A DNA stretch of 64,000 bases from Lachnospiraceae bacterium (lineage in GTDB: Bacteria > Bacillota > Clostridia > Lachnospirales > Lachnospiraceae). Positions 9,669 through 17,935 of this stretch are shown here, in pieces. Both the position numbers and the translations under genes were made by a program. The stretch covers positions 62,001 through 126,000 of the forward strand of contig JAFZNO010000081.1 in the NCBI GenBank assembly GCA_017552985.1, in the 5' to 3' direction. Each line of letters begins with the position of its first letter. Positions within the stretch are counted from its first letter, which is position 1. The notes under the pieces were generated by a model. The model made no database searches, was not told the DNA's origin, and saw only the letters and a list, made by a program, of their open reading frames with translations.

Positions 9669-11447
9669 TTATTCCTCCTGACTAGTATAACTCATAATCC
9701 CCAAATAAGAAAGTATATTTTCATAAAGCTGCCTAAGGATCGGTGCAGCGATCTGTCCGCCGTAATACGTTCCCTTTGGCCGGTTGATGATGGCGATGGC
9801 AATCACCTCCGGATCCTCTGCCGGGGCAAAGGCCAAAAAAGAAGAAATATATTGTCCCGTACCTCTGGGAAGCGTCTGGCTCGTCGCCGTTTTTCCACCA
9901 ATTCTAAACCCGGTCACGGCCCCGTTCTTTCCGCCGCCTTCGCTGACCACCTTTTCCAGTACGTACCGCATGGTCTCACTTGTTTCCGGCGATACGATCC
10001 CTTCCTCCACCGGATACGAAAATGACTTTTCCTCACCCGTTCCGGAATCCACGACCTTAACGCCAAAATGCGGAGTGACCCGCGTGCCTCCGTTTACAAT
10101 GGCAGCCGCCGTCACAAGAAGCTGTATGGGCGTGATCTGGAATGATTGCCCAAAGGAGATCGTGGCCAGCTCCACGTTCCCGACGTTTTCTAACTTATGC
10201 ATGATCGTCCCCGCCTCTCCCGGGAGATCGATCCCCGTCTTTTTTCTTAATCCAAAGGCATCAAAATAATGGAAATAACGTTCCGCGCCAATCCGTAGTC
10301 CCAGCGTCACAAATGCCGGATTGCAGGAATTCATGACGGCATGCGTAAAATCCTGGCTGCCGTGTCCGGCGATCTTATGGCACCGGATCCTGCGGTCGTC
10401 TACCACGACGTAACCCGGGCAATAAAATGAGCTGTCCGTAGACACGACTCCTTCCTCAAGTCCGGCAGCCGCCGTAATGATCTTAAATGTGGATCCCGGT
10501 TCGTAGGTATCGTTGATGCAGGCATTCCTCCACTTGGCATTCAGCACGTCCTGCTCTGATTTTCCTTCCATACCGATAAAATCATCTTCACAAAGCTCAT
10601 ATGGAGCATTCAAGTCAAACTCCGGTTCATTGACCATTCCGATCAATTCTCCATTTTTCGCGTTCATGACGATGATGCAAACGCCTCTGGCTTCCTTGGT
10701 TTTCAGCGCCTGTTTTGCCAGTTGGGAAGCATAACTTTGCACGTTAACGTCCAAACTGGTCACCAAATCTTTCCCGGCAATAGGCTCCATTCTGCGCTCA
10801 CCTTCGCGTTCTACCTCGATTCCCTTGGCATCCGTCATGGTGAGTATTTTCCCCTTGCTCCCCTGTAGATAAGAGTCATATTTTACTTCCAACCCGAGGA
10901 TCCCCTGATTGTCCGAACCGGTAAATCCGAGTACTTTGCTGGCAAGGTCGCCGTAGGGATAATGCCTCTTATAATCCTCGTCAACCTTCACCCCGGCCAG
11001 ATTCCGTTCCCGGATCCTGTCCCCCGTCTCCTTGTCAACGTTGCTCTTGATCCGCTCCATGGAGGACCTTTTTTGTACTTTTTTCCGGATTTCCTCCTCC
11101 GGCATTGACAGTTCCTGGCTTAAAAACCGGATCACTTCCTCAGGATTCTCTATCTGATAATAGATGACCGATACGCTGCATACCGTACGGTTATCTGCCA
11201 AAACCGCCCCGTTTCTGTCGAGGATCCTGCCCCGTGCAGCCTTAATGCTTCTCTCCCTCTCATGAAGCTCCCTGGCCGCTTCCGCATAATGCTCCGAGCA
11301 GAAAATCATGAAATGCGTCAGCCTCCCCATTAGGAAGATGCATATGCCCGTCAAAATAAAAAACGTGATCGTGATTTTCTTCCGGTGATAAAACCTTAAT
11401 TTGCTCCTTAGCCTTGGATCCGTGGTCTTTATTTTGTCTTCTGACAT
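9669..11447 (-). CDS. class B penicillin-binding protein (FtsI/SpoVD type) with variant KTA motif
   Basis: Transpeptidase that crosslinks septal or spore peptidoglycan. The 592 aa protein has an N-terminal membrane anchor (about residues 25-45), a dimerisation domain (about 50-250), and a transpeptidase domain with the active Ser in EPGSTFK and the second motif SCN. The third motif reads GGKTATSQ instead of the usual KTG(T/S). I chose ATG at 11447, six bases after TGAGG; a TTG at 11474 is possible. It is the second of two PBP genes in tandem and is nearer in context to SpoVD or FtsI. It lacks a PASTA domain. Confidence 0.9.
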   Translation of the reverse strand: MSEDKIKTTDPRLRSKLRFYHRKKITITFFILTGICIFLMGRLTHFMIFCSEHYAEAARELHERERSIKAARGRILDRNGAVLADNRTVCSVSVIYYQIENPEEVIRFLSQELSMPEEEIRKKVQKRSSMERIKSNVDKETGDRIRERNLAGVKVDEDYKRHYPYGDLASKVLGFTGSDNQGILGLEVKYDSYLQGSKGKILTMTDAKGIEVEREGERRMEPIAGKDLVTSLDVNVQSYASQLAKQALKTKEARGVCIIVMNAKNGELIGMVNEPEFDLNAPYELCEDDFIGMEGKSEQDVLNAKWRNACINDTYEPGSTFKIITAAAGLEEGVVSTDSSFYCPGYVVVDDRRIRCHKIAGHGSQDFTHAVMNSCNPAFVTLGLRIGAERYFHYFDAFGLRKKTGIDLPGEAGTIMHKLENVGNVELATISFGQSFQITPIQLLVTAAAIVNGGTRVTPHFGVKVVDSGTGEEKSFSYPVEEGIVSPETSETMRYVLEKVVSEGGGKNGAVTGFRIGGKTATSQTLPRGTGQYISSFLAFAPAEDPEVIAIAIINRPKGTYYGGQIAAPILRQLYENILSYLGIMSYTSQEE

Positions 11448-11522
11448 GGAAAACCTCATAAATAAGGGGATCAATTATCTGTATTCCCGTCTTTATGAGG
11501 TTATTACCAACTATTCCGTATG

Positions 11523-13664
11523 CTAGAAATCCACAGCCGAATAGGTGCCCTTCACCGGATCTCCCGTATCAGGATCAAGAAGCTCGCCAGTGCTCGGATC
11601 CTTCCTGTACCCCGTAGCCGGATCAATGGGAAAGCTCTTCCATGCGGGATCTTTTTCCTGCTCGCCCTGAGTGGTTTCGCCGCTTCCCTCGTCCGGATTT
11701 TCCATGGCCTTACCGTATTTCAGCGTGTTTTCCAGTTTTCTTTCTTCCAATTCCTTCACTTCTTTATCACTCAGTTCCTCCGTCATGAAGATGTTCATGT
11801 AGGGAAGAACCTCCGTGAAGATATTTCGAACGATCTCTCTTGCGTAACCTACGTTGTCCTGCTTTGCCTCATTCACTCTGTCGACCACGACGTAAACCAG
11901 GACCTGAGGATCATCTGCAGGCGCATATCCGATGAAGGATACCACAAAGTCATTTCCTTCTCTGGGGTAGGTCTGCGCCGTTCCCGTTTTTCCGCCGATC
12001 ATGTATCCGGCTGGCCTTGCCGCCTTACCTGTTCCTTCCGTAACAACTGCCTTGCAGTATTCCCTAATGTACTCAGAAGTCGATGCGGAAATGGTCTGCT
12101 TTAAGATTCTGGGTTCAATGTTCTTTACGGTAACGCCGCTGGAGTTTGTGATCTTTGACACCATGTGCGGCTCGTAATAATATCCGCCGTTGATCAGGGA
12201 ACAAAATCCCGTCGCCAGCTGGATCATGGTCACGTTAAAGTTTTGGCCAAAACTATACGTTGCCAGGTCGGAGGGATCCATCTCGTCAGCGCCGCGCAGG
12301 AAATCCGCCGTTCTCGCTTCACCTGCCAGATCTACGTTCGTCTTAAGCCCGAAGTTAAATGCCTGCTGGAACTTGCTGAATTTCTCTGCTCCCATGGTAG
12401 TTGCGATCTTCATCATTGCCACGTTACAGGACTGCGCCACCGCCGTCTTTAGGCTGATGGTACCGTCACCGTAACGGTTGTGACAGTGAATGTTGTGAGG
12501 GCCCACCTGCCAGGAACCAAGGCACTCATAGTAGGAATCCGTCGAAATGGAATCCGTCTCCAGCGCCGCCGCCACCGTAAACGGCTTAAACGTGGAACCC
12601 GGCTCATAGGAACTGGTGATGCAATAATTCTTCCAAAGATAGTTCAGGTTGGTCATGATCTCGTCATCCGTCATCGAATCGAGAAGCTCTTGATCAATGT
12701 ATTTCCCAGTCTTCTTGATCTCGAAATAACCGTTTTCCTTATCAACCTGCTCCACCTGAACGCCTCCAAGAAGCGCGCTCAAGTCCTTCGTGTCGTTTAG
12801 GTCAAACGTGGGATAGCTGGCCATGGCAAGAATGTTTCCGGTATTTACTTCCATAACGATGCAGCCAAGATTCTCCGCACCATTTCCAGGATGATGATGG
12901 TCCTTATGGTCCTCGTTAAACTTCTGGAGATATTTCTCAACGATGGACTGAATGTTTACGTCTAGCGTACTGTGTACCGTATATCCGTCAACGGCTGGCT
13001 TAACGGTTCTTTGGAGATTCAGGTCATCATCCAGATATCCGTAAGTTCTGCCATCCACGCCGTTTAGTTCTTTGTTATAAAACTCTTCCAGTCCGTACAG
13101 TCCGTGATTGTCCGTTCTGGTAAATCCAATCGCGTCTGCCGCAAGGCTTCCGCCCGGATATACCCGGCGGAACTCTTCTTCAAACCAGATGCCCTTGATC
13201 TCCTTGTTTTCGCTCTGAAGGGCCTTGAATTCACTGATCTCGTCAAAGGTCAATTTCTTCAAAACAACGTGCCATTGATTTCCGGGATTCTGTTTTACAA
13301 AACTCCTGATCTCGCTGATATCAAGCTGCGGGAAGCATTGTCCAAGCGCCTCCAGCGTGGTTTCAATATATTTTCCGTCCTTCGTGGTCATGACCGACGC
13401 GTCTACCACCAAATTATATACCTTTTCGCAGGTGGCCAGCTTAACGCCCTTGGAGTCCACAATGTCGCCGCGTCTTGCCGGCAACGTGCGGGAATCATAG
13501 GATCTTTGCGACAGTACCTGCTTCTGGTATTCCATCTCATTATTCTTGATCAGGGAAACAATTCTCGCAAAAAGAAATATAAAGGCCGCCAGTACTAAAA
13601 AGAATAGTACCAGGACCTTTTTCTGACTAATTCTGCCAAATTGTCTCGTCTTTTGCTTCTGCAC
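11523..13664 (-). CDS. class B penicillin-binding protein (FtsI/PBP2 type)
   Basis: Septal transpeptidase. The 713 aa protein has a membrane anchor at about residues 15-37, a PBP dimerisation domain, and a transpeptidase domain with all three canonical motifs: STFK in EPGSTFKPF, SCN in AQSCNVAM, and KTG in GGKTGTAQ. The C-terminus (about 620-713) is acidic and ends with three tandem copies of an eight-residue unit (DPATGYRK, DPSTGELL, DPDTGDPV). The start is GTG at 13664 with GGAGG upstream. It directly follows ftsL, the classic place of ftsI. Confidence 0.93.
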   Translation of the reverse strand: MQKQKTRQFGRISQKKVLVLFFLVLAAFIFLFARIVSLIKNNEMEYQKQVLSQRSYDSRTLPARRGDIVDSKGVKLATCEKVYNLVVDASVMTTKDGKYIETTLEALGQCFPQLDISEIRSFVKQNPGNQWHVVLKKLTFDEISEFKALQSENKEIKGIWFEEEFRRVYPGGSLAADAIGFTRTDNHGLYGLEEFYNKELNGVDGRTYGYLDDDLNLQRTVKPAVDGYTVHSTLDVNIQSIVEKYLQKFNEDHKDHHHPGNGAENLGCIVMEVNTGNILAMASYPTFDLNDTKDLSALLGGVQVEQVDKENGYFEIKKTGKYIDQELLDSMTDDEIMTNLNYLWKNYCITSSYEPGSTFKPFTVAAALETDSISTDSYYECLGSWQVGPHNIHCHNRYGDGTISLKTAVAQSCNVAMMKIATTMGAEKFSKFQQAFNFGLKTNVDLAGEARTADFLRGADEMDPSDLATYSFGQNFNVTMIQLATGFCSLINGGYYYEPHMVSKITNSSGVTVKNIEPRILKQTISASTSEYIREYCKAVVTEGTGKAARPAGYMIGGKTGTAQTYPREGNDFVVSFIGYAPADDPQVLVYVVVDRVNEAKQDNVGYAREIVRNIFTEVLPYMNIFMTEELSDKEVKELEERKLENTLKYGKAMENPDEGSGETTQGEQEKDPAWKSFPIDPATGYRKDPSTGELLDPDTGDPVKGTYSAVDF

Positions 13665-13670
13665 CGCTAC

Positions 13671-14135
13671 TTAATCCTCCACAACTTTGCGCATGTAGTC
13701 CGTACCTTCGCCGGAATAATATACGATCTGGCCTTCCTGTGCATAGGTCATGCCCAGTTCGCCAATGGCAATGCGCTTGATCTCTTCCAGATCAACGCTG
13801 TTTTCAATTCTAAGGCTCTCCTCGTCATTTGCCTGACGCATGGTGTTTAATTTAGACTCCAGCTGATTCACAACGGATACCTTGCTGGTTACCTGAGACT
13901 GAAGGTTTACGTACCAAATGATAACGCCAAGCGTGGTGCAAAGGCAAAGCAACAAAACCATGACGTATGCAGGACTCATGGAATGCACGTGCTCTCTGTT
14001 TTTCTTCGTTGCCTGGCTGACGTGAACGCGTCTTGCGTCCTCCATCTCGCGGCGGATGTCAATCTTCGGTGCCGCGCTGCCATATACGTAATGATCCTGT
14101 CTTCCCGTTTGACGTCTTCTAGTCTCGTTCGCCAT
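13671..14135 (-). CDS. ftsL: FtsL-like cell division protein
   Basis: Small bitopic divisome protein. The 154 aa product has a basic cytoplasmic region of about 50 residues, one membrane helix (about 54-74) and an extracellular coiled coil (about 75-110). This shape and the position between rsmH and a class B PBP identify it as FtsL, a family with little sequence conservation. The N-terminal extension is longer than in B. subtilis FtsL. Confidence 0.8.
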   Translation of the reverse strand: MANETRRRQTGRQDHYVYGSAAPKIDIRREMEDARRVHVSQATKKNREHVHSMSPAYVMVLLLCLCTTLGVIIWYVNLQSQVTSKVSVVNQLESKLNTMRQANDEESLRIENSVDLEEIKRIAIGELGMTYAQEGQIVYYSGEGTDYMRKVVED

Positions 14136-14158
14136 GATCTTGTTCCCCCTAATGCTTT

Positions 14159-15100
14159 TTACCCAATTTTTTCAAATACCCTTAATTTTGCGCTTTTAGA
14201 TCTGTTATTCTCTGTTAATTCTTCCTCCCCAGGAAGAATTGGTTTTCTCGTGATCACCTTGCCCTTGCTGACCTTTCCGCAAGTACATACCGGAAATCCC
14301 GGCGGGCAAGTACATGGATTTTCATTTCTCCGGAATGCGTTCTTCACGATCCTGTCTTCCAGGGAATGGAAAGTGATAATGCAGAGCCTTCCGTTTGGTG
14401 CCAGCAAATCGATGAAACCATCTAATGCATTTTTCAGTACTTCCAGTTCGTGATTGCATTCAATCCGGATGGCTTGAAACGTTTGCTTGGACGGATGTCC
14501 GTTTGCTCTCATCTTCGCCGGTATCGCCGCCTTGATCACTTCATTCAGCTCAAAAGTGGTCTCGATTGGCTTTTCTGCCCTGGCCTTCGCTATGTGCTTT
14601 GCAATGTTCTTTGCGAAAGGATCTTCACCGTAATCCCGGATGATCGAGTACAACTCCTTTTCCGAATACGTGTTGACGATGTCCCTTGCCGTAAGGCTCT
14701 GTCTCTGGTCCATCCGCATGTCCAGCGGAGCGTCATATCGGTAAGAGAACCCTCGTTCCTCGGTGTCCAGCTGGTAGGAAGAAACTCCCAAGTCTAACAC
14801 GATTCCGTCCACCTGCGTAACTTGCATTCCTTCCAGCAGTGCCTTTGCGTTTTGGTAATTATCCCGAAGGATGGTCACCCGGCTTCCAAATTCCTTTAGC
14901 CTCTCGCTTGCCGCCTGAATGGCTGCCGCGTCTTGATCGATACCGTAGAAGTGACCTCCCGTTAATCTCTTGCACACCTGATAAGCATGTCCGCCGCCTC
15001 CCAGCGTGCCGTCCAAGTATATCCCGTCCGGCTTTACCTGGAGTTCTTCGATGGTTTCATTTAGCAGTACGGAATAATGATTGAACTGCATCTCTTCCAT
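14159..15100 (-). CDS. rsmH: 16S rRNA m4C1402 methyltransferase RsmH
   Basis: Methylates N4 of C1402 of 16S rRNA using SAM. The 313 aa protein starts with the family-typical [14 protein letters not shown], has the SAM-binding motif [10 protein letters not shown] (about residues 30-39), and has a C-terminal [20 protein letters not shown] segment. GGGGGA lies before the ATG at 15100. It is the second gene of the dcw cluster, directly after mraZ. Confidence 0.97.
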   Translation of the reverse strand: MEEMQFNHYSVLLNETIEELQVKPDGIYLDGTLGGGGHAYQVCKRLTGGHFYGIDQDAAAIQAASERLKEFGSRVTILRDNYQNAKALLEGMQVTQVDGIVLDLGVSSYQLDTEERGFSYRYDAPLDMRMDQRQSLTARDIVNTYSEKELYSIIRDYGEDPFAKNIAKHIAKARAEKPIETTFELNEVIKAAIPAKMRANGHPSKQTFQAIRIECNHELEVLKNALDGFIDLLAPNGRLCIITFHSLEDRIVKNAFRRNENPCTCPPGFPVCTCGKVSKGKVITRKPILPGEEELTENNRSKSAKLRVFEKIG

Positions 15101-15136
15101 TTCCGATCCCCCTTAATGCTCATCCTCTTGCGTTTC

Positions 15137-15574
15137 TTACTGGGTTAAGGTGATTCCCAGCTTGTCCATCGTCTCAGCGATCTCATTCATGTCACCGCTG
15201 ATCGATTCGCCTTCCCATCTGTCCTTACTCCAGATTTCAATTCTGTGTCCAACACCCGCAAGCACCACGTCCTTATCTAATTCAGCGTAGGCCCTAAGGC
15301 TTGGCGGAACCAGGATTCTTCCCTGCTTGTCTACTTCCACTTGGCTTGCGCCGGAAAGGAAGAATCTTACGAACTGTCTGGCTTCCTTGTTGGTGAATGG
15401 CAAGGTGGAAAGTTGTTTCGCGAAAGCGTCCCAATCTTCATTGGCGTAAACATACAAGCAATGATCAAGTCCCTTACATACCACAAAAACATCTCCCAAG
15501 GTCTCACGGAACTTTGCGGGTACGATCAATCTGCCCTTTGCATCCACTGTATGGTTGTATTCACACATGAACAT
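15137..15574 (-). CDS. mraZ: transcriptional regulator MraZ
   Basis: AbrB-fold DNA-binding ring protein that controls its own dcw operon. The 145 aa protein has two SpoVT/AbrB-like halves, each with a DxKGR-type signature: DAKGRLIVPAKFRE (about residues 10-23) and DKQGRILVPPSLR (about 85-97). I chose ATG at 15574, which gives the usual MFMCEYNHTVDAKGR start and has GGTGGTGA eight bases upstream, rather than GTG codons further out. Four MraZ-type repeats lie 80-120 bases upstream. Confidence 0.95.
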   Translation of the reverse strand: MFMCEYNHTVDAKGRLIVPAKFRETLGDVFVVCKGLDHCLYVYANEDWDAFAKQLSTLPFTNKEARQFVRFFLSGASQVEVDKQGRILVPPSLRAYAELDKDVVLAGVGHRIEIWSKDRWEGESISGDMNEIAETMDKLGITLTQ

Positions 15575-15606
15575 CTTGATCACCACCCATCAACCAGGCC
15601 AAAGCT

Positions 15607-15620
15607 AACGAAATTTCGTT
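15607..15620. promoter_or_regulatory. 14-bp perfect palindrome upstream of mraZ
   Basis: AACGAAATTTCGTT is fully self-complementary and lies between the MraZ repeats and the mraZ start, about 33 bases before the ATG. It may be an operator or a start-proximal hairpin; no known site is matched. Confidence 0.4.
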
Positions 15621-15655
15621 TATCCTTCGTCAAATGCTTGCTTTACCGTTTAAAT

Positions 15656-15694
15656 CTACCACTTTCTTTCACTTCTCACCACTTTTTACCACTT
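15656..15694 (-). promoter_or_regulatory. MraZ operator: four 10-bp direct repeats
   Basis: On the minus strand, AAGTGG-type units repeat every 10 bp: AAGTGGTAAA, AAGTGGTGAG, AAGTGAAAGA, AAGTGGTAGA. MraZ is known to bind arrays of GTGG-containing repeats with one helical turn spacing upstream of mraZ. The third unit is degenerate. Confidence 0.8.
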
Positions 15695-15764
15695 ATGAGC
15701 TGATTTTACTCCATTTCTTAAGAATTTGCAAGTATTTTTATGAAGCGAATTTCCCGGAAAAGGC

Positions 15765-15798
15765 AATAAAATAAGGCCCTGCGGCTATCCGCAGGGCC
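15765..15798 (-). terminator. intrinsic terminator
   Basis: A 10-bp GC-rich stem (GGCCCTGCGG, loop CTAT, CCGCAGGGCC; 15775-15798) is followed on the minus strand by TTATTTTATT. It ends the ychF-side transcript before the mraZ promoter region. Confidence 0.85.
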
Positions 15799-15839
15799 CT
15801 TAGGCACAAGATATTGTGGTTATCGGTTTTTCGCACACC

Positions 15840-16026
15840 ATATGTTCCAAAATGGCATGTTCAAAATTATGAAAAAAATTTTTTATGATTTCTTAAGAAA
15901 TCTTAATTCACAAGTTTCAAAACCGCACCTGCAGCGCGTCCCGCTTCCGCGGCTTTACGTTTTGAAACTGTACGCCCGCTCAAAACCAAATGCCGCCTCC
16001 GGCGTCGCTTGGTTTTGCTTACGGGC
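15840..16026 (-). repeat. structured intergenic element: two long hairpins and an AT palindrome
   Basis: Directly after the ychF stop come two large inverted repeats. The first pairs CAAAACCAA (15981-15989) with TTGGTTTTG (16009-16017), extended by GCCCG and CGGGC at the outer ends (15974-15978, 16022-16026). The second pairs AGTTTCAAAAC (15913-15923) with GTTTTGAAACT (15959-15969). Then comes the palindrome GATTTCTTAAGAAATC followed by a T-rich tract. Loops are GC-rich. It resembles a mobile palindromic repeat or small RNA rather than a simple terminator. No reading frame in it looks coding. Confidence 0.5.
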
Positions 16027-17123
16027 TACACGTTGAATCTGAAAAGAATCACGTCACCGTCTTTTACGACATAGTCCTTGCCTTCCATGCCGACAAGTCC
16101 CTTCTCACGGGCAGCGGCAAGAGAGCCTTGCTCCAGGAGATCTTTATAATTCACAACCTCTGCCTTAATGAATCCACGCTCGAAGTCCGTATGGATCTTT
16201 CCGGCTGCCTGAGGTGCTTTTGTTCCGATCTTGATCGTCCATGCCCTGGTTTCATCCTCACCGGCCGTCAGGAAGCTCATGAGGCCAAGCAGGGAATAGC
16301 TTGCCTTGATCAGCTTTTCCAAACCGGATTCCTTCACGCCAAGTTCATTTAAGAACTCTGCCTTCTCATCGTCATCCAGCTCAGCAATTTCTTGCTCGAT
16401 CTGTGCGCAGATGGCAAACACCTTACTGCCCTCAGCCGCAGCAAACTCCTTTACGCGCTGTACCATGGCATTGGACTCGCCGTCATCCGCAAGATCATCC
16501 TCGGAAACGTTCGCCGCATAGATCACCGGCTTGTAGGTCAGAAGATTATAACCCTTCATCAGAGCCTCTTCATCCTCGTCATCGATCTCCATGGCCTTCG
16601 CCATCTTGCCGCTCTCCAGCCATTCCTTCACGCGAATGAGAAGCGCCTCTTCCTTGGCAAGGGTCTTGTCCATCTTAGCTGCCTTGGTCACCTTGGAAAA
16701 TCTTCTCTCCAACACTTCCAAATCAGCAAAGATCAACTCCAGATTGATCGTCTCAATGTCACGAATGGGATCAACGCTGCCGTCTACGTGAATCACGTTA
16801 TCATCCTCAAAGCAGCGAACCACGTGAACGATGGCATCTACCTCACGAATGTTGGCAAGGAACTGATTGCCCAGGCCCTCACCTTTAGAAGCGCCCTTCA
16901 CCAGACCCGCAATGTCCACAAACTCGATCACGGCAGGCGTCACCTTCTTTGACTGATACATGTCACCCAGAAGCTTTAATCTTTCATCCGGCACGGGCAC
17001 GATTCCCACGTTGGGATCGATCGTACAAAACGGATAGTTTGCAGATTCTGCTCCTGCCTTCGTCAAAGAATTGAACAAGGTGCTCTTTCCCACGTTGGGA
17101 AGCCCCACGATTCCTAATTTCAT
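16026..17123 (-). CDS. ychF: redox-regulated ATPase YchF (Obg-related)
   Basis: Conserved OLA1/YchF-type ATPase that binds ribosomes and affects translation and stress responses. The 365 aa protein has the P-loop GLPNVGKSTLFN (residues 7-18), the switch region DIAGLVKGASKGEGLGNQFL, a coiled-coil middle, and a C-terminal TGS domain (about 280-365, with TWTIK-like AWTIKIGTKAPQAAGKIH). Length is normal. A sigma-A promoter lies about 190 bases upstream. Confidence 0.97.
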   Translation of the reverse strand: MKLGIVGLPNVGKSTLFNSLTKAGAESANYPFCTIDPNVGIVPVPDERLKLLGDMYQSKKVTPAVIEFVDIAGLVKGASKGEGLGNQFLANIREVDAIVHVVRCFEDDNVIHVDGSVDPIRDIETINLELIFADLEVLERRFSKVTKAAKMDKTLAKEEALLIRVKEWLESGKMAKAMEIDDEDEEALMKGYNLLTYKPVIYAANVSEDDLADDGESNAMVQRVKEFAAAEGSKVFAICAQIEQEIAELDDDEKAEFLNELGVKESGLEKLIKASYSLLGLMSFLTAGEDETRAWTIKIGTKAPQAAGKIHTDFERGFIKAEVVNYKDLLEQGSLAAAREKGLVGMEGKDYVVKDGDVILFRFNV

Positions 17124-17185
17124 GGTGTTTTATCTCCTTCCAAAAGCCTTATTTTACAAGCTTTCTCTGTTTTCATTTTTCAGGC

Positions 17186-17257
17186 GTAACTTTAGCATTA
17201 CCTTCGGTATTACTTTTTACGTTACTTTATGTGTTATCCCTAACATTATTTACGCAA
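17186..17257. repeat. six degenerate 12-bp tandem repeats
   Basis: Units beginning TTAC or TTAT recur every 12 bp: GTAACTTTAGCA, TTACCTTCGGTA, TTACTTTTTACG, TTACTTTATGTG, TTATCCCTAACA, TTATTTACGCAA. They lie inside the predicted untranslated leader of ychF. No function is evident. Confidence 0.6.
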
Positions 17258-17312
17258 TGCCACACTCCCCACTCCTAACAAGCCGCATGACATTTTCTAC
17301 TTTAACTATGGA

Positions 17313-17341
17313 ATTATAGCAGAAATAGTGTTGAAAGTCAA
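17313..17341 (-). promoter_or_regulatory. sigma-A promoter for ychF
   Basis: TTGACT (17336-17341) and TATAAT (17313-17318) are separated by 17 bp. This predicts a leader of about 185 nt before the ychF ATG, containing the 12-bp repeats. Confidence 0.75.
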
Positions 17342-17423
17342 TTATACGGTTGAAAATCAAACTTACCATTATACGGTTGCAAAATCAAACTTACCATTAT
17401 ACGGTTGCAAAATCAAACTTACC
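17341..17423. repeat. 28-bp tandem repeat, three copies
   Basis: The unit ATTATACGGTTGCAAAATCA plus AACTTACC occurs three times head to tail; the copy next to ychF lacks one base (27 bp). On the minus strand each unit ends in a -10-like TATAAT, and the array abuts the -35 box of the ychF promoter. There are no spacers, so this is not a CRISPR array. Confidence 0.85.
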
Positions 17424-17499
17424 GATATGTATGCCTTCCCAATAAACCGAAAGCTATCGAGCTGTTTTGTCACGACAAATTGGAAGCTGTTGCTTATCT

Positions 17500-17575
17500 T
17501 GGCGGCCCGCAGGGACGGGGTTAATGGGTCAAAAAATGGCCTGCCAACCCCGTCCCCATGGTCCACCTTAGCTCG
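17500..17575. repeat. REP-like palindromic element
   Basis: Arms GGGACGGGGTT (17512-17522) and AACCCCGTCCC (17546-17556) form a perfect 11-bp stem, with ATGGTCCACC on one flank. Palindromes built on GTGGACC-ATGGGGACGG are, as I recall, dispersed in clostridial genomes and linked to REP-type (TnpA) transposases. No transposase is present here. Confidence 0.5.
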
Positions 17576-17650
17576 ACAAACCCCGATTTAGCAAACAAAT
17601 CAACTCATCACCCCCGCTCATCGTTGAAATGTGCCTCACCTATAAAAAAT

Positions 17651-17857
17651 GCTTGCCAAAGCACAAAATCTTCACAATTTTCCCACTTTTCCATTCATCA
17701 CCTTTTCCGAAAACCAATAGATTAGTGCTTTATTCGGAAGAAATCGCTTGCCAGGGCACAAAAGCTTCATTTCCACCCTGCTCCTCCATCCATCAACATC
17801 CCCTTTAGTCCAAAAGTTTGTGCTCCACGAGCAAGAAATCACTTATCAAGGCACAAA
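17651..17857. repeat. 95-bp diverged tandem repeat, two full units and the start of a third
   Basis: GCTTGCCAAAGCACAAA (17651), GCTTGCCAGGGCACAAA (17746) and ACTTATCAAGGCACAAA (17841) are spaced exactly 95 bp. The stretch before each boundary is also shared, ending GAAGAAATC or CAAGAAATC. A trace of an earlier unit ends at 17650. The rest of 17124-17984 shows no coding sequence. Confidence 0.75.
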
Positions 17858-17935
17858 TGAATCTTTCCAACTTCTTTTTAGCTTCTTTTCAGCTTCCTTC
17901 ATGCCCGAATAGCCCTCGATCCAAATAAACCATCA

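Noticed and set aside
17341..17423. CRISPR array
   Set aside because: Repeats are head to tail without unique spacers, and no cas genes are present.
17328..17591. Plus-strand ORF of 87 codons through the repeat region
   Set aside because: It arises from the 28-bp repeats and the REP-like palindrome, has no ribosome site and no protein-like composition.
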